This document shows, one piece after another, positions 26,846-34,506 of a stretch of 49,951 nt of DNA. The position numbers were made by a program, and so were the translations under genes. Source of the DNA: Formivibrio sp. (GTDB taxonomy: Bacteria > Pseudomonadota > Gammaproteobacteria > Burkholderiales > Chitinibacteraceae); assembly GCA_031291275.1 (NCBI GenBank), contig JARLJJ010000111.1, positions 1 to 49,951 on the forward strand. The letters are read 5' to 3'. How positions within the stretch are numbered: position 1 is the first letter of the stretch; each line of letters starts with the position of its first letter. The notes beneath the pieces are model-generated. The model saw only the letters and a list, made by a program, of their open reading frames with translations, searched no databases and had not been told where the DNA came from.

Positions 26846-28071
26846 GACGCATCGTCGTCACCGGCATGGCCGGCTTGAGTCCGCTAGGCCACGACTGGCC
26901 CACGATTTCGGCGCGCCTGCGTTCTGGCCGCAATGCCATCTGCCATATGCCAGAGTGGGCAGAATACACCGGACTCAACGCCAACCTTGGCGCCCCGGTT
27001 GCCGCATTTGAATTGCCGGCGGAGACGTACAACCGTAAACGCACACGCAGTATGGGTCGGGTGGCGCTGCTGGCTTGCCGGGCTTGCGAACTGGCATTGG
27101 CCGATGCAGGTTTACTGGGTGATCCCGTACTGACCAATGGGCGGACCGGCGTGGCTTATGGTTCATCCGCCGGTTCGCCCGCTGCGATCCGCGATTTTGG
27201 TCGCATGTTGATCGACAAAAATATCGAAGGCATCAACGCCACCAGCTACATACGCATGATGGGCCACACCACGGCAGTGAATATCGCGGTGTTTTTCGGC
27301 CTGACCGGGCGCGTGCATACCACGTCCAGCGCCTGCACCTCTGGCAGCCAAGGCATCGGCTATGCCTACGAGGCCATCAAATACGGTCATGCCGATGTGA
27401 TGGTCGCAGGAGGTGCGGAAGAGTTGTGCGCTTCGGAAGTCGCCGTATTCGACACGTTGTTTGCCACCAGCACGCGCAACGACACGCCGGAGTTGACCCC
27501 GCGTCCGTTCGATGCCGAACGCGATGGCTTGGTGATCGGCGAAGGCGCCGGTACGCTGATCCTGGAAGAATATGAACACGCCAAGGCACGCGGCGCGACG
27601 ATTTACGCCGAATTGGTCGGCTTTGGCACCAATTGCGATGGCGCTCATGTCACTCAGCCCAATGCCGTGACCATGGCCGGCGCCATGAAGCTGGCGCTGG
27701 CCGATGCCAAGTTGCCAGTCGAAGCCATCGGCTACGTCAATGCCCACGGCACCGCGACCGACCACGGCGACATCGCGGAAAGCCATGCCACACATCACAT
27801 CTTTGGCGAACGCATGCCGATCAGCTCACTCAAGAGCTATATGGGCCATACGCTTGGCGCCTGCGGTGCGCTGGAAGCCTGGTTCAGTATCAAGATGATG
27901 CACGAAGGCTGGTTTGCCCCTACCGTCAACCTTAAACAAATTGACCCCCGTTGCGCCCCACTCGATTACATCACCGGCTCAGGCCGCGATCTCCAGACAG
28001 AATACGTGATGAGCAACAATTTTGCCTTTGGTGGAATCAATACTTCACTGATTTTTTGCGGCATGGCGTAA
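26842..28071 (+). CDS. Beta-ketoacyl-ACP synthase II-like (APE cluster, second full-length KS)
   Basis: A 409-residue ketosynthase with Cys165 in SSACTSGSQG, His302 in NAHGTATDHGD and His336 in SYMGHTLGACGALE, an intact active site. Two full-length ketosynthases plus a cysteine-less subunit is the usual APE complement; one of them is thought to perform the first condensation on the aryl starter. It is the last gene of the overlapping series; no clear terminator follows, and the next gene starts 96 bp downstream. Confidence 0.93.
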   Translation: MRRIVVTGMAGLSPLGHDWPTISARLRSGRNAICHMPEWAEYTGLNANLGAPVAAFELPAETYNRKRTRSMGRVALLACRACELALADAGLLGDPVLTNGRTGVAYGSSAGSPAAIRDFGRMLIDKNIEGINATSYIRMMGHTTAVNIAVFFGLTGRVHTTSSACTSGSQGIGYAYEAIKYGHADVMVAGGAEELCASEVAVFDTLFATSTRNDTPELTPRPFDAERDGLVIGEGAGTLILEEYEHAKARGATIYAELVGFGTNCDGAHVTQPNAVTMAGAMKLALADAKLPVEAIGYVNAHGTATDHGDIAESHATHHIFGERMPISSLKSYMGHTLGACGALEAWFSIKMMHEGWFAPTVNLKQIDPRCAPLDYITGSGRDLQTEYVMSNNFAFGGINTSLIFCGMA

Positions 28072-28167
28072 GCACGGTTTGTAAGGATTTTTTCGTTAAA
28101 TTCATCATGTTTATCGAGTAAAATCCACCGCCAACCTTTCTTACACCTTCACAATCAAGGAATATTC

Positions 28168-28752
28168 ATGAGCAAGAAATTGATCGCTGTAATGTGCGTG
28201 ACCGCATCAGCCTTACTGCTAGGGGGCTGCGCCACCAATATCAAGGCCAGCACTAACAGCAATCCCCCCCCGACCGAGAAATTCAGTAATTTTTCTCATA
28301 TTGAGATCAAGCCGGCCCAACTCTCTCCCGAAATGGCTGGCGATAGTGCCAACCAACGCGCGTTGATCAAGATTCAGGAAAATCTGGATTTGAATCTGAA
28401 AGCGCAACTTCAGCAATGGAATTCCGGCAAAGCGGGCACAGGACGAACATTGGTCATAGAGCCGATCGTTGAGCAGATCAAATTCATCAGCGGAGGCGTC
28501 AGGTTTTTTGCAGGCCCAATGGCAGGCAGTTCCGCAGTGGTGATGAAGCTAAAAATCATGGATACCGCAGGAAACAAGGTCGTTGCCTACCCGGAATTTT
28601 ACCAGCGGGCAGAGGCTTGGTCTGGCGCCTTCACACTGGGCGTGCATGACAACATGATGCTGACGCGTACCGCCCGTATCGCCAGTGATTACCTGATTAA
28701 CAACTACACGAAGGCCGTTGGTGGCCCAACGGGTGGCAATGTTTCTGAGTAA
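28168..28752 (+). CDS. DUF4410-type outer-membrane lipoprotein
   Basis: A 194-residue lipoprotein with lipobox LLGGC (Cys21). The mature protein resembles the DUF4410/DUF3313 family: FSNFSHIEIKPAQL, TLVIEPIVEQIKFISGGVRFFAGPMAGSS and MLTRTARIASDYLINN. Function is unknown. It may ride on APE-cluster transcripts, because no terminator separates them, or use its own weak promoter (TTAAAT at 28096 and TAAAAT at 28119, 17-bp spacing). The ribosome-binding site is AAGGA. Confidence 0.75.
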   Translation: MSKKLIAVMCVTASALLLGGCATNIKASTNSNPPPTEKFSNFSHIEIKPAQLSPEMAGDSANQRALIKIQENLDLNLKAQLQQWNSGKAGTGRTLVIEPIVEQIKFISGGVRFFAGPMAGSSAVVMKLKIMDTAGNKVVAYPEFYQRAEAWSGAFTLGVHDNMMLTRTARIASDYLINNYTKAVGGPTGGNVSE

Positions 28753-28764
28753 TACGCTGCTTTC

Positions 28765-28803
28765 AAAAGAAAAGCCCAGGTGCATTGCCTGGGCTTTTCT
28801 TTT
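28765..28803. terminator. Bidirectional terminator between the DUF4410 gene and wbuC
   Basis: Perfect 16-bp stem (aaaagaaaagcccagg / cctgggcttttctttt) with a 7-nt loop. A and T runs at both sides make it work in both directions, serving two converging genes. Confidence 0.93.
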
Positions 28804-28827
28804 TGCAGAATGTCCGGGGTGCTTTGT

Positions 28828-29307
28828 TCAGGGTTGAAAGCACGACCGCATCTTATTCAGATAGTCATGCGCTTCCACAGTATCTTCAATTGGTGCCCAA
28901 GACACTTTTTCTTCAGGCATCAACGGAAGATAAGGCCCAGCCTTGCTTTCAAAGAACACAGAACCCGGCTCCAGTGCCACCACACTATGAATCACCCCCG
29001 CGGGAATATCGACACCAAGCGTGCCGCTATTAGGTGCCAGGATACGGCTCATGGTGACCAGGCCCGTTTCATCAAAACACAGCACACCAATACGTCCTGC
29101 CAGCACGATGATTGTTTCCGCCTTATGTAAAGACAAATGTCGATGAGGCGGAATATAGCTTTCAGGCTCTACGGCATTGAGCAAGCGATGGCATAACGCA
29201 GAATCGTCGGTATGCAGGTTAAAATTCTTGCGCCGTCTTGGTGCACTACGAGCCTCCTTCGACAAGGCTGCCATTATTTGTGAATCAATTGTATTAAATC
29301 GGCTCAA
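28828..29307 (-). CDS. WbuC-family cupin metalloprotein
   Basis: A 159-residue single-domain cupin. PPHRHLSLHKAETIIVLAGRIGV gives the metal-binding HxH...E set; GVDIPAGVIHSVVALEPG supplies the second His motif. WbuC is often encoded in O-antigen loci, but this copy stands alone. The substrate is unknown. A candidate small RNA gene lies directly upstream. Confidence 0.82.
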   Translation of the reverse strand: MSRFNTIDSQIMAALSKEARSAPRRRKNFNLHTDDSALCHRLLNAVEPESYIPPHRHLSLHKAETIIVLAGRIGVLCFDETGLVTMSRILAPNSGTLGVDIPAGVIHSVVALEPGSVFFESKAGPYLPLMPEEKVSWAPIEDTVEAHDYLNKMRSCFQP

Positions 29308-29324
29308 TCCCTAGACTCCAAACG

Positions 29325-29357
29325 AAAAAAAACCCGAAACGGGCTGCGTTTCGGGTT
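29325..29357 (-). terminator. Rho-independent terminator inside a divergent intergenic region
   Basis: Perfect 11-bp stem aacccgaaacg (29331-29341) / cgtttcgggtt (29347-29357) with a 5-nt loop. On the minus strand it is followed by eight T. It is 18 bp upstream of the wbuC start codon, where no protein gene would end, so it marks the end of some leftward transcript that starts inside this intergenic interval. Confidence 0.92.
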
Positions 29358-29416
29358 TATCAACAACATCTACAAAGGAGAAACTATCAGGATATAGCTC
29401 GCTACAACCTGAAGTT
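29325..29416 (-). ncRNA. Candidate small regulatory RNA with an anti-Shine-Dalgarno segment
   Basis: About 92 nt. A sigma70-type promoter lies directly upstream. The predicted RNA has a 5' hairpin (CAGG/CCUG and UGUAG/CUAUA around a CGAG loop, about 29387-29410), then an unpaired stretch with UUUCUCCUUUGU (29373-29384), then a perfect terminator hairpin with eight U. CUCCUUU is complementary to ribosome-binding sites, as in several trans-acting anti-SD sRNAs. No open reading frame fits: the only one in this strand runs through the terminator. I cannot assign it to a known RNA family. Confidence 0.65.
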
Positions 29417-29422
29417 TCGACA

Positions 29423-29451
29423 ACTTTACGGCTAAAGTGGTGCAAGGTCAA
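29423..29451 (-). promoter_or_regulatory. Sigma70-type promoter of the candidate sRNA
   Basis: On the minus strand: TTGACC (29446-29451), a 17-bp spacer and TAAAGT (29423-29428). The start point would be near 29416. Confidence 0.6.
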
Positions 29452-29468
29452 GGTAAAACGCACCACTT
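29435..29468. promoter_or_regulatory. 9-bp inverted repeat over the sRNA -35 region
   Basis: Arms aagtggtgc (29435-29443) and gcaccactt (29460-29468) are perfect complements around 16 bp that contain the -35 box of the sRNA promoter. It looks like an operator. It also lies upstream of the promoter of the divergent hypothetical gene, so one regulator could act on both. Confidence 0.5.
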
Positions 29469-29510
29469 CCGGGCGAAAAACTCCGCACCTGTGATTTACA
29501 CACACGTGGG

Positions 29511-29516
29511 TATAAT
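29511..29516 (+). promoter_or_regulatory. Candidate -10 element for the gene at 29552
   Basis: Perfect TATAAT 35 bp upstream of the ATG. No convincing -35 hexamer, so an activator may be required. Confidence 0.45.
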
Positions 29517-29551
29517 AATCATTCCCAAAACCAGAAAAATTGTTCGCCATC

Positions 29552-30652
29552 ATGTCCCTACCTGATCCGCGCAACTACGCACCTGTCAATGCCCGCAATC
29601 CACTCATCCGCCAACTCATGTCACTGATGACCGAGCATGATCCACAGGCCATCATCACCAAACGAGCCGGCCTGCATGCCCAAATCACCGAGCTATTGGC
29701 TGCCAATGACCACGCAGCCCTCAATGCAGCGCTGAGCCAAGCTCCAGCAATGGAAGCCTGGCTGACGCTATGGCAAGCACTGCGTGAGGTGTTGGAAACA
29801 ACACCTGCCGACGCAGACAAATACGCCTCACTATTTGCCATTCCCGTTGTCATCGTCGCGGGGAGTGATAAAGGCGCCACTCTGCCCGGAAAACTCATCG
29901 CGCCAGAAGACATTCTTAACTTGCTCCGTCAACATGATGTGCTGGCGCCAACCGCAGTGGCCTATCTCGCGCCGGAACTGGTTTCAATTGAAACTCTTTC
30001 CGCGATCAGCCCGTCGCAACAGATTCGCTGGAAAACCGATAAGGCAGATTTGCTCTCAAATGGTTCCAGTAATTTGTTTGACTTGACGCCCGCACCACTC
30101 GCGATCAAAGAAGAGGCAGCCGCGTTGCGTTTTATCGTTGGCGCAGTACTTCAGCCCGGCAACACGGCGCCTCTGATTCAACTTGGCGGCTCAGTCAGTC
30201 CCTGGGGAATGGCGTTAGCTCAAACCCTGGGCACACAACTCGCAACGGAAGGTGCAACCGTACTGGCTTTGCCCCGCGCACCACAAAGCTGGCTGTCAGC
30301 GCAGGAAAATGGTCGTCTGGTCCTACTGGAAACACGCTTGCAGCTCCTGGCCAGCAATGCAATCCGAACCATCCGCAGCAAAGGACGTACACCGGTTGCC
30401 ATTATCGCCGCCCATGAAAGTGACGAGATTCGCATCACGTTTTCATCACGGGAAGACGCTGAGCGCTGGCAAGGATTTGTCTGGCCGCTGGCGCCCGGAG
30501 AACGGGTAGAACAGATTGTCGACTTCGCGCAGACATTGTTCCATGATTGCCAAGTGCAGGACATCCGGCTTGTTGATACGATTCAGCCAGACTGTGTGAA
30601 CGAGCTACCTTTCTTCGTGACCGCCCACTTCGCACCGATGGTCCACCATTGA
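29552..30652 (+). CDS. Conserved-looking hypothetical protein
   Basis: 366 residues, no signal peptide and no membrane segment. I do not recognise a domain. The N-terminal half is helical (LIRQLMSLMTEHDPQAII, LLAANDHAALNAALSQAP, then FAIPVVIVAGSDKGATLPG). The C-terminal half alternates strands and helices and ends in a segment with FFVTAHFAPMVHH. Codon use and composition match the neighbours, so it is a native gene. It heads a run with a ferredoxin (11 bp gap) and a hydrolase, which suggests a shared operon. The start ATG has no strong ribosome-binding site. Confidence 0.75.
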   Translation: MSLPDPRNYAPVNARNPLIRQLMSLMTEHDPQAIITKRAGLHAQITELLAANDHAALNAALSQAPAMEAWLTLWQALREVLETTPADADKYASLFAIPVVIVAGSDKGATLPGKLIAPEDILNLLRQHDVLAPTAVAYLAPELVSIETLSAISPSQQIRWKTDKADLLSNGSSNLFDLTPAPLAIKEEAAALRFIVGAVLQPGNTAPLIQLGGSVSPWGMALAQTLGTQLATEGATVLALPRAPQSWLSAQENGRLVLLETRLQLLASNAIRTIRSKGRTPVAIIAAHESDEIRITFSSREDAERWQGFVWPLAPGERVEQIVDFAQTLFHDCQVQDIRLVDTIQPDCVNELPFFVTAHFAPMVHH

Positions 30653-30663
30653 TGGAGCATGCC

Positions 30664-30972
30664 ATGAGTTACTTCAAATACCATGTCTTTTTCTGCCAGA
30701 ACCAGCGTGAACCGGGTGAAACCTGTTGCAACAACTGCGGCGCGACCGAGATGCAAACCTACGCCAAGGATCGGATCAAGGCACTGAAGCTCAACGGCCC
30801 TGGCAAAGTTCGTATCAACAGGGCCGGTTGCATGGATCGTTGCAACAAAGGTCCGGTCCTGGTGGTCTATCCGGAAGCCGTTTGGTACCAGTATGTCGAC
30901 CAGCAGGATATCGATGAAATCATCAATGAACATCTGGTGAATGGCCGGATTGTGGAACGTTTGAAAATATGA
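30664..30972 (+). CDS. Thioredoxin-like [2Fe-2S] ferredoxin
   Basis: A 102-residue protein of the shethna-type/thioredoxin-like ferredoxin family. Cysteines at 11, 21, 22, 25, 56 and 60; the expected ligand pattern is Cys11, one of the Cys21-25 group, Cys56 and Cys60 (AGCMDRCNKGP). It is a single-electron carrier or iron-sulfur sensor. A GGAG ribosome-binding site lies 5 bases before the ATG. It overlaps the alpha/beta hydrolase gene by 4 bases, and this pairing points to one transcript. Confidence 0.9.
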   Translation: MSYFKYHVFFCQNQREPGETCCNNCGATEMQTYAKDRIKALKLNGPGKVRINRAGCMDRCNKGPVLVVYPEAVWYQYVDQQDIDEIINEHLVNGRIVERLKI

Positions 30973-31607
30973 CCCCTCCTCGCAAAGCCCCAAGTTTTGA
31001 ACTGATTGAAATCGCGGGTCCCGCAGGTCGGCTGGAATGCCTGCGTCTGCCTGCAGCCACGGAATCGCCCTTCGGCATCGCTTTGGTTGCGCACCCGAAT
31101 CCGACCGAAGGGGGAACCTTTACCAACAAGATTGTGCATACGCTGGCCAAAACCTTGTCGCGACTGGGTTATGTCTGCTACTGCCCGAACTTGCGCGGCG
31201 TAGGCCAGTCGGAAGGGATGCATGAACGCGGTGTGGGTGAAGTCGACGACATGGCGGCAGTACTGGCCTTTTCCCGCCATGAAAACCCGCATGTTCACCG
31301 ACTGATCCTGGCCGGTTTTTCTTTTGGCACTTATGTGCAAGCACAGTTGCGCCAACGCCTTGCCGAGGATGAAGTTCAACACATGATTCTGGTTGGACCG
31401 GCCATCTCCCGCTATAACTTCCCGACCGTCCCAGCCAACTCGCTGATCATCCATGGCGAGCAAGATGAAGTGATTCCGCTCAACGCGGTATTTGACTGGG
31501 CTCGCCCGAATCATCTCCCCATTGTCGTCGTTCCCGGCACTGGCCATTTCTTCCACGGCAGACTGACTCGCCTGGCTGACATTGTTGAAGGCAATTTGCG
31601 GCGCTGA
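30969..31607 (+). CDS. Alpha/beta hydrolase, KANL3/Tex30-like
   Basis: A 212-residue hydrolase. The nucleophile elbow GFSFG has Ser118; the acid lies in HGEQDEVIPL and the His in GTGHFFHG. HPNPTEGGTFTNKIVHTLAK near the N terminus is typical of a broad family of bacterial serine hydrolases annotated as alpha/beta hydrolases with unknown substrate. It overlaps the ferredoxin gene by 4 bases. Confidence 0.88.
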   Translation: MTPPRKAPSFELIEIAGPAGRLECLRLPAATESPFGIALVAHPNPTEGGTFTNKIVHTLAKTLSRLGYVCYCPNLRGVGQSEGMHERGVGEVDDMAAVLAFSRHENPHVHRLILAGFSFGTYVQAQLRQRLAEDEVQHMILVGPAISRYNFPTVPANSLIIHGEQDEVIPLNAVFDWARPNHLPIVVVPGTGHFFHGRLTRLADIVEGNLRR

Positions 31608-31639
31608 CTACCCAACAATCTCCCTTACTGCATGCTAGA

Positions 31640-33229
31640 GTGAATAAGACATTTACATCTGTTCACTCCATGCACAGCATTCATCGCAGACTGATTGCAT
31701 TTTTTGTTGTTGTTGTCACCGTGGTTCTTGGCGCATCGGGCGCCTTTTCGTATTGGCGCAGCCGTGCCGATCTCATCAATGATCTGAACCACACCGGCGA
31801 TTCACTACGCAGCCGGCTTGAGACCTCTTTACCCGGCCCCCTTTGGAACTTTGACGATTACCAACTCGATCGCATTCTCGATTCCGAAATGCTCTCTCCC
31901 AAAATCCAGCAAATCGTGGTCGAAAACAACGGAAAATTGGTCACGGGTCGAACCATGTCCAGCACTGGGCAAATCGAACGTCTCAGCGTATTGCCAGAAA
32001 ATCAGCCCAACGATATTGAATTCAATATTTTCTATCAGGACAACTTTCAGCGACCGATCGGCAAAGTGATATTCCGGCTATCCACTGCGCCGATGAATGC
32101 ACAATTACAAAAATTCGTACAAGAAAAGCTGGTCGAAATTGCTCTGCTTATCGGCATCATCGTCATGGCATTGACGCGTAGTCTGACCATTTTGCTGATT
32201 CGTCCTTTGCGTCAACTGCAAAACATGTTGCAGCGCGCCGCAGACGAAACCGACGAAGGGATTTCCGATGCAGCATTGCATCTTCCCGATAGCCACTGGA
32301 TTGAATTCTCAGAAGTTACCAGCAGCTATAACCGTATCGCCCGGCGCTTACTGGAAGATCTGCACAAACGCCACGAGGCTGAGGATGCCATGCGCTCGGC
32401 CAAAGAGGCGGCTGAAAGCGCATATCATCAACTCAAAGAGGCCCAATCCACGCTGGTGCAATCAGAAAAAATGGCCTCGCTCGGTGGCTTGGTCGCAGGC
32501 ATTGCTCACGAAATCAACACGCCTATCGGTGTGATCCTGACTGGCGCATCCGTGCTATCAGAGGAATCCGTGGCATTCAAGAAAGGCATTGAAACCGGCG
32601 CCATGAAAAAATCGGAAGTACTGCGTTATACCGAAACGGCCATTCAGTCTGCAGCACTGATCCAGACCAATGCCGAACGGGCCGCCACACTGATTCACAG
32701 CTTCAAACAAGTCGCCGTGGACCAGACTTCCGAAGCACGTCGGGTATTTGACTTGGGCGAATACATTGAAGAGGTCATCCTCAGTCTTCGCCCCACGTTC
32801 AAGCACCGTGCGATCAAGATGAATATCGACTGTACCGAGAAGATCGAAGTGGATGGCTATCCCGGCGCACTCTCGCAAATCATCACCAACATGGTCACCA
32901 ACTCGTTACACCACGCCTTCGAGCATGATCAGCCCGGCATTATGTCCATCTCTGCGAGTCATGAGCACGGCGCGGTCAAAATGGTTTTTTCCGACGACGG
33001 TCGCGGCATCTCGCAAGAACATCTGGGGCGCATTTTCGATCCATTCTTCACCACCCAGCGTGGTTCGGGGGGCAGCGGTTTGGGATTGAACATTGTCTAC
33101 AACCTGGTGACCCAGCGGTTGGGGGGTACCATTGCCGTAACCTCATCTCTCGGCAGTGGCACCACCTTTACCTTCGTATTCCCACGTGTGTCTCCAGACC
33201 CCAAGAGCATGCAAACTTCTGCCGGGTAA
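31640..33229 (+). CDS. Membrane sensor histidine kinase, orphan
   Basis: Up to 529 residues from a GTG; an ATG at 31670 would give 519. A transmembrane helix (LIAFFVVVVTVVLGASGAFSYW) precedes a periplasmic domain of about 130 residues, a second helix (LVEIALLIGIIVMALT) and a HAMP-like linker with coiled coil. The phosphoacceptor is His290 in GIAHEINTPIG. The ATPase has DDGRGI, FDPFFTTQ and GSGLGLNIVYNLV. No response regulator is encoded nearby, so its partner lies elsewhere. The signal is unknown. Confidence 0.92.
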   Translation: MNKTFTSVHSMHSIHRRLIAFFVVVVTVVLGASGAFSYWRSRADLINDLNHTGDSLRSRLETSLPGPLWNFDDYQLDRILDSEMLSPKIQQIVVENNGKLVTGRTMSSTGQIERLSVLPENQPNDIEFNIFYQDNFQRPIGKVIFRLSTAPMNAQLQKFVQEKLVEIALLIGIIVMALTRSLTILLIRPLRQLQNMLQRAADETDEGISDAALHLPDSHWIEFSEVTSSYNRIARRLLEDLHKRHEAEDAMRSAKEAAESAYHQLKEAQSTLVQSEKMASLGGLVAGIAHEINTPIGVILTGASVLSEESVAFKKGIETGAMKKSEVLRYTETAIQSAALIQTNAERAATLIHSFKQVAVDQTSEARRVFDLGEYIEEVILSLRPTFKHRAIKMNIDCTEKIEVDGYPGALSQIITNMVTNSLHHAFEHDQPGIMSISASHEHGAVKMVFSDDGRGISQEHLGRIFDPFFTTQRGSGGSGLGLNIVYNLVTQRLGGTIAVTSSLGSGTTFTFVFPRVSPDPKSMQTSAG

Positions 33230-33454
33230 GTATTCCAACCTCACGAATCACCAGCTGATTGTGGCGCTGCGACCACTTAAGCATCCGCATACGCTCCCAC
33301 AAAACCAATAACGTCAGGGCGACACATATCCCCTTGTAACCCACGGCCTGCGTATTGGTCACAATTCACCATAATCGCAGAAGTAAGGTTTGCCACTTGC
33401 CTCCATCGAATAAGCGCGGCATGCTGGACTCATTCGCGCCAGTAAGGATCAGCC

Positions 33455-34498
33455 ATGATCGACCAAAACTCCGCCAGCCAGTGGGCCACGCTCTCTGTCG
33501 CGACCTTTAACATGCTCAATCTGGCACTGCCTGATCGGATGTTTTATGCCAATCAGACACCGTATTCGACGCAGGAATATCGCCGCAAAGTCGAATGGCT
33601 GGGACTGCAACTTTCCCGCTTGAATGCCGACCTGATTGCCGTTCAGGAAGTGTGGGACGAAACCGCACTGCGCGATGCCGTGGCAAACAGCCATTTGCAC
33701 TACAGTACCGTGCAAGCCCCTGGCGCAGAACAAGGTGCGACCGGCACCCCGCGTAACGGGCTGATCACACGACTACCGCTGGAAGATATCCAAGCCATAC
33801 AAACTTTCCCCGCCGGCATGTCTGTTCCCATTCCAGAACTGGGTGAGCACAGCGGCTTCGAACGCCCGATACTCAAGGTTCGCGTCCATACCAGGCAAGG
33901 TCAGGTGCTGCATGTGCTGATTGCGCACCTGAAATCAAAACGACCCAAATTCCTGCAAGACGAGGAAGGCAACGCATTGGAAGATCGCGACGATCCACGA
34001 ATCGCAGCGCGAGCCGCATTGCGTTCACTGGTGATGCGCGCAGCAGAAGCCGTGGCATTGCGGGCCATGGTTGTCGATATCAGGAAACAGGCGCACGAAC
34101 CGCTGATCCTCATGGGGGATTTGAACGATGGGCCGCATGCGGTCACCACGCAGATGGTCGCTGCCACGGCTGAAGTTGCCTATGATCGCCATGCACGTGC
34201 CACAGCCTTATTCAATGCTTATGACATCCAGACTGGCGCGGCACTGTTGCGCGATGTTGCCTACAGCCACGTTTATCAAGGCTTTGCCGAAGTCCTGGAC
34301 CAGATTTTCGTCTCGGAAGAATTCATGCCGGATAGCCGCTTTAACCTCGGCGATGTTCGGCGGGTAGACTACTTCAATGATCACCTCAACGAAGGGCATG
34401 ACCGCATCCGCTCTGATCATGGCTTTGTTCGTGCGCTGCTACGCCTGCGGATGAAGACCGAATCGGGCCTCGACCTGCGTCATCGCTCACCCGCCTAA
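33455..34498 (+). CDS. Endonuclease/exonuclease/phosphatase-family protein
   Basis: A 347-residue member of the EEP (DNase I-like) superfamily. ATFNMLNLALP, LIAVQEVWDE (metal-binding Glu), LILMGDLNDGPH and SDHGFVRALLRL are the ordered motifs. No signal peptide, so it is cytoplasmic. The substrate may be nucleic acid or a phosphoester. AAGGA ribosome-binding site. The 225 bp upstream hold nothing recognisable. Confidence 0.88.
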   Translation: MIDQNSASQWATLSVATFNMLNLALPDRMFYANQTPYSTQEYRRKVEWLGLQLSRLNADLIAVQEVWDETALRDAVANSHLHYSTVQAPGAEQGATGTPRNGLITRLPLEDIQAIQTFPAGMSVPIPELGEHSGFERPILKVRVHTRQGQVLHVLIAHLKSKRPKFLQDEEGNALEDRDDPRIAARAALRSLVMRAAEAVALRAMVVDIRKQAHEPLILMGDLNDGPHAVTTQMVAATAEVAYDRHARATALFNAYDIQTGAALLRDVAYSHVYQGFAEVLDQIFVSEEFMPDSRFNLGDVRRVDYFNDHLNEGHDRIRSDHGFVRALLRLRMKTESGLDLRHRSPA

Positions 34499-34506
34499 CT
34501 TGCCCT

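Larger units (their letters stand above)
13247..28071 (+). other. Aryl polyene (APE) biosynthetic gene cluster, 17 genes
   Basis: Seventeen genes run in one direction with overlaps or gaps of under 10 bp. The set of ketosynthases, two acyl carrier proteins, two dehydratases, a ketoreductase, an acyl-activating ligase, an ammonia-lyase, a thioesterase, acyltransferases, a glycosyltransferase, a LolA-like carrier, an MMPL exporter and a DUF3261 lipoprotein is the known APE gene content. APEs are aryl-capped conjugated polyene carboxylic acids esterified to outer-membrane lipids that protect against oxidative stress. The product type is inferred from family knowledge; the exact polyene length and head group cannot be read here. 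Confidence 0.9.

Noticed and set aside
29311..29574. An 87-residue minus-strand open frame upstream of wbuC
   Set aside because: It crosses the promoter, the hairpin region and the perfect terminator of the candidate sRNA; the strand is better explained as RNA.
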